Below are positions 20,019 through 28,426 of a DNA stretch of 64,000 nucleotides, one piece after another. Source of the stretch: Rhizobium sp. Q54 (lineage in GTDB: Bacteria > Pseudomonadota > Alphaproteobacteria > Rhizobiales > Xanthobacteraceae); assembly GCA_945861265.1 (NCBI GenBank), contig CAMAUC010000004.1:1-64000 (forward strand). Reading direction: 5' to 3'. Each line of letters starts with the position of its first letter. The first letter of the stretch is position 1. The notes beneath the pieces are model-generated. The model worked only from the letters and a program-made list of their open reading frames with translations. It did not search any database and was not told where the DNA came from. A program made the translations under genes and the position numbers.

Positions 20019-21059
20019 ATGACAAAGTACAAGCTCGAGTACATTTGGCTCGACGGCTACAAGCCGGTTCCAAATTTGCGTGGCAAGACTCAGATCAAGG
20101 AATTCGACGCCTTCCCGACCCTCGAACAGCTTCCGCTGTGGGGCTTCGACGGCTCCTCGACGATGCAGGCCGAAGGCCACTCGTCCGATTGCGTGCTCAA
20201 GCCCGTCGCCTGCTATCCGGACGGCGCCCGCACCAATGGCGTTCTGGTGATGTGCGAAGTCATGATGCCGGATGGCGTCACACCGCACGCGACCAACAAG
20301 CGCGCCACCATCCTCGACGACCCCGGCGCCTGGTTCGGTTTCGAGCAGGAATACTTCATGTACAAGGAAGGCCGTCCGCTCGGCTTCCCGACCTCGGGTT
20401 ATCCGGCGCCGCAGGGCCCGTATTACACCGGCGTTGGCTACTCGAATGTCGGTTCGGTCGCGCGCGAGATCGTCGAGAAGCATCTCGACCTCTGCCTCGC
20501 CGCCGGCATCAACCACGAAGGCATCAACGCCGAAGTGGCCAAGGGCCAGTGGGAATTCCAGATCTTCGGCAAAGGCTCCAAGAAGGCCGCTGACGAAATG
20601 TGGATGGCCCGCTACCTGCTGCAGCGGCTGACCGAGTCCTACGGCATCGACATCGAATATCACTGCAAGCCGCTCGGCGACACCGACTGGAACGGCTCGG
20701 GCATGCACGCCAACTTCTCGACCGAGTATATGCGTACGGTCGGCGGCAAGGCCTATTTCGAAGCGATGATGAAGGCCTTCGGCGAAAACTGGAAAGAGCA
20801 CATCGACGTGTACGGTCCGGACAACGACAAGCGCCTGACCGGCAAGCACGAGACCGCGCCGTGGAACAAGTTCTCCTACGGTGTGGCCGATCGTGGCGCC
20901 TCGATCCGCGTGCCGCACTCCTTCGTCAAGGGCGACGCCTACAAGGGCTATCTGGAAGATCGCCGCCCGAACTCGCAAGGCGACCCCTACGCCATCGCCT
21001 CGCAGATCCTCAAGACCATCGCCTCGGTGCCGACATCGGCCAAATCGGCGGCGGCGTGA
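20019..21059 (+). CDS. glnII: Glutamine synthetase type II
   Basis: A 346-residue enzyme of the eukaryote-like GSII class. The start KYKLEYIWLDGY, the LPLWGFDGSST loop, the HKPLGD-like HCKPLGDTDWNGSGMHANFST active-site stretch and DRGASIRVP are all clear. GSII lacks the adenylylation loop, so it is regulated mainly by transcription, in line with the sigma-54 promoter. The track start at 19950 adds 23 residues without family support; ATG 20019 is the normal start. It pairs functionally with glnA for ammonia assimilation. Confidence 0.97.
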   Translation: MTKYKLEYIWLDGYKPVPNLRGKTQIKEFDAFPTLEQLPLWGFDGSSTMQAEGHSSDCVLKPVACYPDGARTNGVLVMCEVMMPDGVTPHATNKRATILDDPGAWFGFEQEYFMYKEGRPLGFPTSGYPAPQGPYYTGVGYSNVGSVAREIVEKHLDLCLAAGINHEGINAEVAKGQWEFQIFGKGSKKAADEMWMARYLLQRLTESYGIDIEYHCKPLGDTDWNGSGMHANFSTEYMRTVGGKAYFEAMMKAFGENWKEHIDVYGPDNDKRLTGKHETAPWNKFSYGVADRGASIRVPHSFVKGDAYKGYLEDRRPNSQGDPYAIASQILKTIASVPTSAKSAAA

Positions 21060-21095
21060 GGCTGCACTAAGCGTTTCCTCCCGAAGACTTCAAAT

Positions 21096-21123
21096 GGGCG
21101 TCCCGCAAGGGGCGCCCTTTTTC
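21096..21123 (+). terminator. Terminator of glnII
   Basis: GGGCGTCCC, GCAA tetraloop, GGGGCGCCC (nine pairs, one G-T), then TTTTT. Lies 37 bases after the stop. Confidence 0.92.
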
Positions 21124-21218
21124 TTGTCGCCGTCATTTAGGCTCTCCAGGCACCTTTCAACCGCGCGAGCCCGCCGCTAGATAGGCGGCTGGAGAGCCAT
21201 CGCCATGAACCGCCCCCA

Positions 21219-22073
21219 ATGAACCGCCCGAACAAAGCCGCCAAAGACCCCGCCGCCCGGGATATGGAGACCTGGCGCGCGCTGTGGCCAAGCAAGACGC
21301 CGGAGCAATCCGTGCCGCTCTTGAAGGCGCTGCATATCCTGACCCGCGAGGGCACGCTCAACGCCGATTCCCGCCGCAAGCTGACCCAAGTGCTGCACCT
21401 GACCCAGATGCTGCGGCCGGCGCTCGCCGATCTGATGAAGGACGACGCCTCTCCTGTGCTTGCCGACGTCGGCGCCGGCAAATCCTATCTCGGCTTTATT
21501 CTCTACGACCTGATCTTCGGACCGGCCGGGCGCGGCTCGGTCTTTGGCATCGAGACGCGCGAGCAACTGGTCGCCTCGTCGCGCGAGCTGGCCGCGGCCT
21601 CTGGCTTCGACCGCATGTCGTTCATCGCCGCTCCCATCGCCGAGGCGACGCTCCCCGGCGGCAAGGCCGACATGGTCACCGCGCTGCATGCCTGCGACAC
21701 CGCGACCGATGACGCCATCCGCTTCGCGCTGCGCCACGACGCCAAGGTGATCGCGCTGGTGCCGTGCTGTCAGGCCGAAGTGGCGCGGCTGCTCGAAGGC
21801 CAATCGGGTCCGTTGCGCCAGTTGTGGCGGCATCCGATCCAGCGCCGCGAATTCGGCGCCCATGTCACCAATGTCATTCGCGGCCTGGTGCTGGAGGCGC
21901 ATGGCTACAAGGTGCGGGTCACTGAGTTCACCGGCCTCGAACACACGATGAAGAACGAGCTGATCCTGGCAGAGCGCCACCAGCGCGGCAACGCGCAGGC
22001 GCGCGGCGAGTTGAACCGGCTGATCGACCAGCTCGGCGTCAAGCCGGCGCTGCTCGATGTGATGCCGGCTTGA
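21219..22073 (+). CDS. SAM-dependent methyltransferase, PCC-motif type
   Basis: A 284-residue protein. The central Rossmann methyltransferase core has motif I LADVGAGKSYLGF (around 83-95), an acidic GIETRE at the end of strand two, and ALHACDTATD with LVPCCQAEV. The HACD and PCC motifs are shared with Methyltransf_32-type enzymes thought to act on RNA; the substrate here is unknown. A 5-codon mini-ORF (ATG 21205) ends in a TGA that overlaps this ATG. The well-placed Shine-Dalgarno GGAGAG serves the mini-ORF (8-base spacing) rather than the gene (22 bases). The next gene starts one base after the stop. Confidence 0.8.
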   Translation: MNRPNKAAKDPAARDMETWRALWPSKTPEQSVPLLKALHILTREGTLNADSRRKLTQVLHLTQMLRPALADLMKDDASPVLADVGAGKSYLGFILYDLIFGPAGRGSVFGIETREQLVASSRELAAASGFDRMSFIAAPIAEATLPGGKADMVTALHACDTATDDAIRFALRHDAKVIALVPCCQAEVARLLEGQSGPLRQLWRHPIQRREFGAHVTNVIRGLVLEAHGYKVRVTEFTGLEHTMKNELILAERHQRGNAQARGELNRLIDQLGVKPALLDVMPA

Positions 22074-22074
22074 G

Positions 22075-22980
22075 ATGCATGCGATGATCGCCCTTTACGG
22101 CACGCCGCCGGCCGATGTCATCGATGTGCCCGCGGACGCTGTCCAGTTCTCTCCGCTCAAGCCCGGCGCGTCGGTGCTCGAGCAACAGGCGCACGAAAGC
22201 CTCGACGAACTCGTCATGCTCGCGCCGCCCGGCACTTTGGAGCGGCGCTATTCAATCGCCCTCGCGCTACGCGCGTTGAAACCGGGCGCGCCCTTCACCA
22301 TTCTCGCGCCGAAGGATCGCGGCGGCACGCGGCTGCGCAAGGAATTGCAGGCATTCGGCTGCGTCTTCGAGGAAACCGCACGCGCGCATCATCGCATTTG
22401 CGCAGGCTTGCGGCCGCATAATCTGACCGGCCTCGACGAGGCGCTGGCCGAAGGCGGCCCGCGGCTGATCGATGAACTCGGCCTGTGGTCGCAGCCCGGC
22501 GTGTTCAGCTATGACCGCCTCGATCCCGGCACCGCGATGCTGATCGAGCATCTGCCGGCCTTGCGCGGCCGCGGCGCGGATTTCGGCTGCGGCATCGGCA
22601 TACTGGCGCATGCGGTACTGACTTCGCCGCAGGTCACCGAAATCACCCTCGTCGATATCGACCGCCGCGCCATCGAATGCGCGCAGCACAATGTCGCCGA
22701 TCCGCGCGCGCGCTTCCTGTGGGCTGACATTCGCAGCGCCGAATTGGCCGATCTCGACTTCGTCGTCATGAACGCGCCGTTTCATGATGCCGGCACTGAG
22801 GACAAGAAACTGGCGCTAACCTTTGTGCAGCGCGCGGCGCGGGCGCTCGGCAAAGGCCGCGTCTGTTTCATGGTCGCCAACCGGCATCTACCCTACGAGG
22901 CGATCCTGACGCCAACCTTCAAGCGCGCCGAATTGATCATCGAGACCGGAGGTTACAAGATCTACGAGGCGCACACATGA
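22075..22980 (+). CDS. RsmC-like class I methyltransferase
   Basis: A 301-residue protein with the two-domain layout of 16S rRNA guanine-N2 methyltransferases: a degenerate N-terminal half and a C-terminal catalytic half with motif I GADFGCGIGILA, acidic LVDIDRRAIE and the catalytic NAPFH (NPPFH in most relatives), followed by FVQRAARALGKGRVCFMVANRHLPYE. RsmC of E. coli methylates G1207; this assignment is by motif only. The Pro-to-Ala change in the catalytic motif is a small oddity. It is translationally close to its neighbours on both sides. Confidence 0.8.
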   Translation: MHAMIALYGTPPADVIDVPADAVQFSPLKPGASVLEQQAHESLDELVMLAPPGTLERRYSIALALRALKPGAPFTILAPKDRGGTRLRKELQAFGCVFEETARAHHRICAGLRPHNLTGLDEALAEGGPRLIDELGLWSQPGVFSYDRLDPGTAMLIEHLPALRGRGADFGCGIGILAHAVLTSPQVTEITLVDIDRRAIECAQHNVADPRARFLWADIRSAELADLDFVVMNAPFHDAGTEDKKLALTFVQRAARALGKGRVCFMVANRHLPYEAILTPTFKRAELIIETGGYKIYEAHT

Positions 22981-22990
22981 GCAAGACCAA

Positions 22991-23737
22991 GTGAGCAAGA
23001 ACGCGCCCAGTCTGCGGCTCGACCGCCTGTTGTCCAATCTCGGCTATGGCTCGCGCCGCGAGGTGCAGCAGGTGATCTGGGCCGGTCTGGTCACGCTCGA
23101 TGGCGAGCCGATCGACGACAGCGACGCCAAAATCGCCGTCACGCCCGACCTTTCCGCCCGCATGATCGTCGATGGCGAGCCGCTCGATCCGCCGCCGGGC
23201 TTCGCCTTGATGCTGAACAAGCCGCTCGGCGTCACCTGCTCGCACAAGGAACTCGGCCCCCTCGTCTATGCGCTGTTGCCGGAACGCTGGCGCCGGCGCG
23301 AACCGGCGATCTCCACCGTCGGCCGGCTCGACAAGGACACCTCCGGCCTGCTGCTGATGACCGACGACGGCGCGCTCCTGCACAAGATCATCTCGCCGCG
23401 CAGCAACGTCTCCAAACGCTACGATGTCACGCTCGACCGGCCCTTGCGCGGCGACGAAGCCGCGCTGTTCGTATCGGGGACAATGATGCTGGAAGGCGAG
23501 GACAAGCCGCTGCTGCCGGCGCAAATGGAAGTCGTCGGCGACAAGCGCGCTTATGTGACGATCAGCGAAGGCCGCTATCACCAGGTGCGCCGCATGTTCG
23601 CGGCCGTCGGCAATCACGTCAACACGCTGCACCGCGACCGCGTCGGCGCTTTGCAATTGCCGGACGATCTGGCGGCCGGCCAATTTCGCCTTCTGACGGA
23701 TGCGGATTTGAGGTTGGTGCTGGAAGCGCGGACTTAG
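22991..23737 (+). CDS. RsuA-family rRNA pseudouridine synthase
   Basis: A 248-residue protein: an S4 RNA-binding domain (SLRLDRLLSNLGYGSRREVQQ, residues 7-60) followed by the catalytic domain with the Asp motif TVGRLDKDTSGLLLMT and the C-terminal EGRYHQVRRMFAAVG. This is the RsuA class that makes pseudouridine in 16S rRNA. The start is GTG 22991. Another ATG at 22977, overlapping the previous stop, opens a 5-codon mini-ORF whose TGA overlaps the GTG, and the GAGG site at 22966 fits that ATG instead. The last four bases overlap the convergent small gene. Confidence 0.88.
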   Translation: MSKNAPSLRLDRLLSNLGYGSRREVQQVIWAGLVTLDGEPIDDSDAKIAVTPDLSARMIVDGEPLDPPPGFALMLNKPLGVTCSHKELGPLVYALLPERWRRREPAISTVGRLDKDTSGLLLMTDDGALLHKIISPRSNVSKRYDVTLDRPLRGDEAALFVSGTMMLEGEDKPLLPAQMEVVGDKRAYVTISEGRYHQVRRMFAAVGNHVNTLHRDRVGALQLPDDLAAGQFRLLTDADLRLVLEART

Positions 23738-23985
23738 GCGATCGCGCCGATCACCAGCAGGATGACACCGAGCCCGGCGCCGATGCCGGCAAGCGTCACC
23801 AGCATCTGCTTGCGCTGGCGGCGCGGACCGTAGACGCCGGCGGCGCGGCGTTCGGCGATCAAGGCGGCGTCGTATTCAGCCGAGGTCGAAAACGAACAGG
23901 CCCAGGCGGCACCCGCGCTTTGCGCATAAAGCGCGAGCGAAGCGGCGTCGGTGGACGAACGGCTGCGGCTGGATCGGTTCAACAT
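23734..23985 (-). CDS. Small membrane protein, unknown function
   Basis: An 83-residue product with a Ser/Arg-rich N-terminus, a middle YDAALIAERRAAGVYGPRRQRK segment and one C-terminal transmembrane helix (about residues 61-82, LVTLAGIGAGLGVILLVIGAIA). It looks like a tail-anchored protein. It overlaps the pseudouridine synthase stop by four bases in convergent orientation. No family recognised. Confidence 0.6.
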   Translation of the reverse strand: MLNRSSRSRSSTDAASLALYAQSAGAAWACSFSTSAEYDAALIAERRAAGVYGPRRQRKQMLVTLAGIGAGLGVILLVIGAIA

Positions 23986-24028
23986 TCCACAATGCTAGCG
24001 CGCGGATGGTAAACGGGACGTTTATTTT

Positions 24029-25309
24029 TTACCTCGCCACGACTGCCGCGGCCGCCGCTTTCGGCCGCCGCGCCACCCAGCGCCGCACCATGCCCTCGGC
24101 CGGCTTCTTGCCCGCCGCCATGCGGGCGCGTGCCTCGTCGCTGCCCGGCTCCTCGGCCGCGCAACGAAAGCGATTGCGGCCGTCGCGCTTGGCCAGATAC
24201 AAAGCCTCGTCGGCGCGCAGCAGCAGCGCGTCGATGTCGGCGACCGCCTTGTACGACGTCGCCATGCCGATGCTCACCGTGGAGCCGACCGCGATATCGT
24301 CGACCATGAGCCCGGCGGTTTCGTAAGCCGCGCGCAAACGTTCGGCGACATGGCACGCGCCCTCCATCGTCTCCGGCACCATGGCGACGAATTCCTCGCC
24401 GCCAAGGCGCGCGACGATATCGGTGGCGCGGACGCTGCCCAGCGCGGTGCGCGCGAACACCTTCAGCACGCTGTCGCCGGTGGCGTGGCCGAAACGGTCA
24501 TTGACCGACTTGAAATGATCGAGATCGAACATCAGCAAGGTCACCGGCCCGCCGCACGCGCCCTGCACCGCCTGCATCTTGGTGGCCGTGTCGATGAAGG
24601 CGCGGCGGTTGAGCAGTCCGGTCAGCGCGTCGGTGGTCGCCTCCTTGCGATAGAACTGGACGTGGCTGTCCTTGACCATCACCAGCACGATATAGGCCGT
24701 GCCCAGCGCATAGACGATGCTGGCCAGCGCGAAGACGGTTACCCAATGCGCGGCAAAGACATCCGGCGTGAACGTGCGCATGCCGATCGGCACCATGAAC
24801 ATCGCCGCGTACAGGCTCGGCACCAGAATCGCCGCGGTACGCGAATAAAACGCTTTGCGCCGCTCGCGCAGCAATTCGAGCGCGATGAACACGCCGTAAA
24901 TGCCGATCACCAGCGCGCCGAGCCCGATGCGCGCCTGCGTGCCGGTTTCAAGGCCCGGCAATTGGCACAGCAACAGCCAAGAGGCGGCACCGGCAAGCGC
25001 CGCCAGCGGCCATAGCGGCCGGCCGTGAAACAGCCGCACGCCGCTCCAGATCATGCCGCAGGCGATGAAGATCATCGCTTCGGCGATATCGGGCGGCAAC
25101 CGGAACCAGGGATCGGGCGCGCCCCATAGCGCGATCGCCGCCGCGCCGATCAGATAAGCCGAGCCCCACCAGGCGAGCGCGCGCACGTCGCGCTGCTGCA
25201 GCCAGGTCGTGATCAGCAGCAGGCCGAGGAAGCCGACAATGCAGACCGCCACGAATACCAAAGTCGGGACGTCGAGCAGTCCTTGCTGATAGGCGGCGGC
25301 GTCAAGCAT
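24029..25309 (-). CDS. Membrane diguanylate cyclase (GGDEF)
   Basis: A 426-residue protein. The N-terminal half has about six to seven transmembrane helices (first at residues 14-34), and a C-terminal GGDEF domain (about 230-385) makes cyclic di-GMP. The active-site motif is the permitted variant GGEEF, preceded by DALTGLLNRRAF and FDLDHFKSVNDRFGH. No upstream RxxD inhibitory site is obvious by eye. The C-terminal tail is Ala/Arg-rich. It stands alone between convergent and ribosomal genes; the membrane sensor ligand is unknown. Confidence 0.9.
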   Translation of the reverse strand: MLDAAAYQQGLLDVPTLVFVAVCIVGFLGLLLITTWLQQRDVRALAWWGSAYLIGAAAIALWGAPDPWFRLPPDIAEAMIFIACGMIWSGVRLFHGRPLWPLAALAGAASWLLLCQLPGLETGTQARIGLGALVIGIYGVFIALELLRERRKAFYSRTAAILVPSLYAAMFMVPIGMRTFTPDVFAAHWVTVFALASIVYALGTAYIVLVMVKDSHVQFYRKEATTDALTGLLNRRAFIDTATKMQAVQGACGGPVTLLMFDLDHFKSVNDRFGHATGDSVLKVFARTALGSVRATDIVARLGGEEFVAMVPETMEGACHVAERLRAAYETAGLMVDDIAVGSTVSIGMATSYKAVADIDALLLRADEALYLAKRDGRNRFRCAAEEPGSDEARARMAAGKKPAEGMVRRWVARRPKAAAAAVVAR

Positions 25310-25485
25310 TCAGTCTCCAAAATCGCCGGGTCCGGCGTCCTGCGCGTTGTCCAGGCGATGCACGTAGAATAGCCACGCAGGCGTGCGAAAAGCTTTGCCG
25401 ACATCGGCGGCTTTCGACGCAACACTTGTGTAAATTGATGACAAATTGAAACGACCGGGAACTTCAGGAAAGACCCGCGCACAAA

Positions 25486-25516
25486 CAAAAAGGGCGCAAC
25501 CGGAGTTGCGCCCTTT
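25486..25516 (-). terminator. Terminator of rplM-rpsI
   Basis: Minus strand AAAGGGCGCAAC, short loop, GTTGCGCCCTTT then TTGTTTG. It lies 25 bases beyond rpsI. Confidence 0.9.
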
Positions 25517-25540
25517 CGCAGAAATCGTTGAAGCGAAACG

Positions 25541-26017
25541 TTAGCGCTTCGAGAACTGGAACGAACGGCGGGCCTTGGCCTTGCCGTACTTCTTGCGTTC
25601 GACGACGCGCGAGTCGCGGGTCAGGAAGCCGCCCTTCTTGAGCGCGCCACGCAGATCCGGCTCGAAGTAGGTCAGCGCCTTGGAGATGCCGTGACGCACG
25701 GCGCCAGCCTGGCCCGACAGACCGCCGCCGGACACGGTGCAGATCACGTCATACTGTGTGACGCGGTTGGCGCAGACCAGCGGCTGCTGGATCAGCATGC
25801 GCAACACCGGACGGGCGAAGAAGGCTTCGACGGTACGGGTGTTGACGACGATCTTGCCGGAGCCCGGCTTGATCCAGACGCGGGCAACGGCGTTCTTGCG
25901 TTTTCCCGTCGCGTAGGCGCGGCCCTGCTTGTCGAGCTTCTGGACGTAAGTGGGAGCTTCCGGAGCGGCCGGCTTGAGGGCGGCGAGGCCTTCCATGGAT
26001 TGTACGGTCTCAGCCAC
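25541..26017 (-). CDS. rpsI: 30S ribosomal protein S9
   Basis: 158 residues. The N-terminal 35 residues are a variable extension; the core starts at [20 protein letters not shown]. The universal C-terminal tail [11 protein letters not shown] reaches toward P-site t[22 protein letters not shown] matches the family. It is the second gene of the rplM-rpsI operon, two bases after rplM. Confidence 0.97.
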   Translation of the reverse strand: MAETVQSMEGLAALKPAAPEAPTYVQKLDKQGRAYATGKRKNAVARVWIKPGSGKIVVNTRTVEAFFARPVLRMLIQQPLVCANRVTQYDVICTVSGGGLSGQAGAVRHGISKALTYFEPDLRGALKKGGFLTRDSRVVERKKYGKAKARRSFQFSKR

Positions 26018-26019
26018 GA

Positions 26020-26487
26020 TTAAGCACTCCTCACGTTCTTGCGATTCATCGCAGCGATATCCAGCGGCTCCGGCTTCTGCGCTTCATGCGGATGCTCGGC
26101 GCCCGGATAGACGCGCAGGTTGCCGAACTGCACCCGGCCGAGCGGGCCGCGCGGCAGCATGCGCTCGACGGCCTTCTCGACGATCCGTTCGGGGAACTTG
26201 CCCTCGAAGATCGAGCGCGCGGTGCGCTCCTTGATGCCGCCGATGAAACCGGTGTGGTGATAATAGACCTTGTTGTCGCGCTTGCGGCCGGTGAACACCA
26301 CCTTGGCGGCATTGATGACGATGACGTTGTCGCCATCGTCGGCGTGCGGGGTATAGGTCGCCTTGTGCTTGCCGCGCAGGCGCATCGCGACGATCGTGGC
26401 GAGACGGCCGACGACGAGCCCGGAGGCATCGACGATCAGCCATTTCTTCTCGATGTCGGCGGCCTTTGCCGATTTAGTCGTCTTCAT
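26020..26487 (-). CDS. rplM: 50S ribosomal protein L13
   Basis: 155 residues with [18 protein letters not shown] at the start, [12 protein letters not shown] and [13 protein letters not shown], then [12 protein letters not shown], all L13 marks. It is the first gene of the two-gene operon. The Shine-Dalgarno is AAGGA nine bases upstream, and a good promoter lies 55 bases further up. Confidence 0.97.
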   Translation of the reverse strand: MKTTKSAKAADIEKKWLIVDASGLVVGRLATIVAMRLRGKHKATYTPHADDGDNVIVINAAKVVFTGRKRDNKVYYHHTGFIGGIKERTARSIFEGKFPERIVEKAVERMLPRGPLGRVQFGNLRVYPGAEHPHEAQKPEPLDIAAMNRKNVRSA

Positions 26488-26541
26488 GAGAAATCCTTGG
26501 AGAGGGCGAAGCGGAATAAGTCCGCGTGCCGAACTGGCCGG

Positions 26542-26570
26542 GTTCTAGCCGAGAGCCTCGCGCCGGTCAA
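26542..26570 (-). promoter_or_regulatory. Sigma-70 promoter of rplM-rpsI
   Basis: Minus strand TTGACC, exactly 17 bases, TAGAAC, with the ATG about 55 bases downstream of the -10 box. The -35 box is near consensus. An AT-rich patch lies just upstream (26580-26635), which could act as an UP element. Confidence 0.65.
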
Positions 26571-26641
26571 CGCTTACCGTCAGATATTATATCTTCAATA
26601 TCAATGACTTATAAGAAAGGTATAATAGAACCATCGGCTAA

Positions 26642-27097
26642 TTACTTCTGTGCGGGGATCGAATAGGTCGAGGTGACATGCGCCACCGGCTCGTCCTCGC
26701 CGTCCGAATAGATCGTCACCTCGCCGACCGCCAGCCTTTTGCCGACCTTCATCAGCCTTGCATCGGCGATCAGGTCGGCCTGGGCGGGCTTGCGCAGAAA
26801 ATTGATGTTCAGGTTCGTGGTCACCGCCAGCGTCTGCGGCCCGACCGCCGAGAACACCGCGACATACATGGCGAAATCGGCCAGTTCCATCATGGTCGGC
26901 CCGGAAATCGTGCCGCCCGGCCGCAAATGATCCTCGTGGAAAGCCTTGCGGACGCGAATGTCGCCGTACTCGACCCGCTCCAGCGACAGCCCGCTGCCGT
27001 CAAAAAAGGCCTGGGGAAACTCGACCTTGAGCAGCGCCTCGATGGCGTCCGCGGTCATGGCGGGTGATTTGGCTGGCGATTTGACCGATGCGGCCAT
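26642..27097 (-). CDS. PaaI-type hotdog thioesterase
   Basis: About 151 residues. The hotdog-fold signature is RPGGTISGPTMMELADFAMYVA, with the acidic residue on the central helix, followed by TTNLNINFLRKP. Such enzymes hydrolyse acyl- or aryl-CoA thioesters; the substrate cannot be read from sequence. The start at 27097 is preferred because GGGGGA lies just upstream; ATG 27109 is possible. A perfect palindrome begins at 27110. It is divergent from the enoyl-CoA hydratase gene. Confidence 0.85.
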   Translation of the reverse strand: MAASVKSPAKSPAMTADAIEALLKVEFPQAFFDGSGLSLERVEYGDIRVRKAFHEDHLRPGGTISGPTMMELADFAMYVAVFSAVGPQTLAVTTNLNINFLRKPAQADLIADARLMKVGKRLAVGEVTIYSDGEDEPVAHVTSTYSIPAQK

Positions 27098-27109
27098 GGC
27101 GTCCCCCAT

Positions 27110-27135
27110 CCGACATCGGGCCTGCCCGATGTCGG
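27110..27135. promoter_or_regulatory. Perfect palindrome 1 between divergent acyl-CoA genes
   Basis: CCGACATCGGGC and its exact complement, separated by two bases. It touches the thioesterase start region. Could be an operator or an RNA hairpin controlling thioesterase translation. Confidence 0.6.
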
Positions 27136-27146
27136 CAAATTAGGTG

Positions 27147-27172
27147 CTCAAGTCGGCTATAGCCGACTTGAG
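27147..27172. promoter_or_regulatory. Perfect palindrome 2 between divergent acyl-CoA genes
   Basis: CTCAAGTCGGCTA followed directly by its exact complement, no spacer. Its centre is 37 bases from that of palindrome 1. No T run follows on either strand, so a terminator is less likely than an operator. Confidence 0.6.
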
Positions 27173-27267
27173 ATGCCGGCAAGTCCGGCCACTTCGTCAT
27201 AGACAGACGCATCGCGCGGCTCAACCCTCTCCTTGCGCCTTGCCTTCAACGGAATAAGGTTCGCACC

Positions 27268-28080
27268 ATGAACATTCACACACCGGCCGACAGCAAAGTC
27301 CTCCTGCTCGAGCGCGACGGCCCGATCGCCATCCTGACGCTCAACCGCCCGCCGGCGCGCAACAGCCTGTCGGAGGCGCTGCTCATCGCGCTGTCGGAAG
27401 CTTTTCGAGACATCGCCGCCGACACCTCGGTGCGCGCGGTGGTGCTGACCGCCAATGGCCCGGCCTTCTGCGCCGGTCACGACATGAAGGAACTGACCGC
27501 GCGCCGCGCCGACGCCGATGGCGGCCGCGCCTATTTCCGCACCATCATGACGACATGCAGCGCCATGATGCAGCAAATCGTCAATCTGCCGCAGCCGGTG
27601 ATCGCCGCAGTGCAAGGTGTGGCCACCGCCGCCGGTTGTCAGTTGGTTGCCAGTTGCGATCTCGCCGTCGCCTCCTCCGCTGCCAAATTCGCCACGCCCG
27701 GCGTCGATATCGGCCTGTTCTGCTCGACGCCGATGGTCGCCTTGTCGCGCAACGTGTCGCGCAAGCACGCAATGGAAATGCTGCTGACCGGCGACATGGT
27801 CGACGCCAATCGCGCCGCCGACATCGGCCTCGTCAATCGCGTCGTGCCGGCCGGCGAAGAACTCCAGGCGGCCATCACGCTCGCCAAACAGATCGCGTCG
27901 AAATCGTCCTACACGTTGAAAATCGGCAAGCAGGCTTTCTATCAACAGGCCGAAATGGGTTTGGCCGCAGCTTATGCCTACGCTTCCGAGGTGATGACCG
28001 AGAACATGATGGCGCGCGACGCCGAGGAAGGCATCTGCGCTTTCATCGACAAGCGCAAGCCGACTTGGGAAGATCGCTAG
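27268..28080 (+). CDS. Enoyl-CoA hydratase/isomerase family protein (ECHDC3-like)
   Basis: 270 residues with the crotonase fold. The oxyanion-hole segments are AFCAGHDMKEL and GVATAAGCQLVASCDLAVAS, then FATPGVDIGLFCSTP. Replacement of the usual catalytic glutamates around residue 115 (AAGCQLV) and residue 135 is typical of the ECHDC3-like subgroup and leaves the exact reaction uncertain. It faces the thioesterase gene across two palindromes and precedes a small secreted protein. Confidence 0.85.
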   Translation: MNIHTPADSKVLLLERDGPIAILTLNRPPARNSLSEALLIALSEAFRDIAADTSVRAVVLTANGPAFCAGHDMKELTARRADADGGRAYFRTIMTTCSAMMQQIVNLPQPVIAAVQGVATAAGCQLVASCDLAVASSAAKFATPGVDIGLFCSTPMVALSRNVSRKHAMEMLLTGDMVDANRAADIGLVNRVVPAGEELQAAITLAKQIASKSSYTLKIGKQAFYQQAEMGLAAAYAYASEVMTENMMARDAEEGICAFIDKRKPTWEDR

Positions 28081-28114
28081 ACGATTTGGAAAAAAAAGCC
28101 ATCGGGAGATGACG

Positions 28115-28336
28115 ATGCGTACTGCGCTGCTTGTTACCGCGATTGCTCTTGCCACACTCACTTCAGCCGCCGCGCAGGATTTTACCGCGGCGCAACGCGA
28201 GGCCTGCAAGGGCGACTATGACAAGTTCTGCAAAGGCACCATCCCGGGTGGTGGGCGTGTTATCGCCTGCCTGAACAAGCAGCGCGACCAGCTTTCCAGC
28301 GCATGCAAGCAGATCATCGACGCCCAGAAGAAATAG
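28115..28336 (+). CDS. Small secreted cysteine-rich repeat protein
   Basis: 73 residues: a signal peptide (MRTALLVTAIALATLTSAAAQ) and a mature part of about 52 residues with four cysteines in the pattern ACKGDYDKFCKG...VIACLNKQRDQLSSACKQI, the Cys-rich/GLG1-like repeat seen in many alphaproteobacterial periplasmic proteins. The GGGAG site is too close to the first ATG (28109) and well spaced for the second (28115), so the latter is chosen. Function unknown. Confidence 0.8.
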   Translation: MRTALLVTAIALATLTSAAAQDFTAAQREACKGDYDKFCKGTIPGGGRVIACLNKQRDQLSSACKQIIDAQKK

Positions 28337-28426
28337 CGATCACGTCACGTTGATCCGGTACGCCCTTTCGTGCCTCGCGGCGGATGCTTAGCTTCAACGC
28401 CCGCCCACTCTGCGTCAGGCCGCCTT

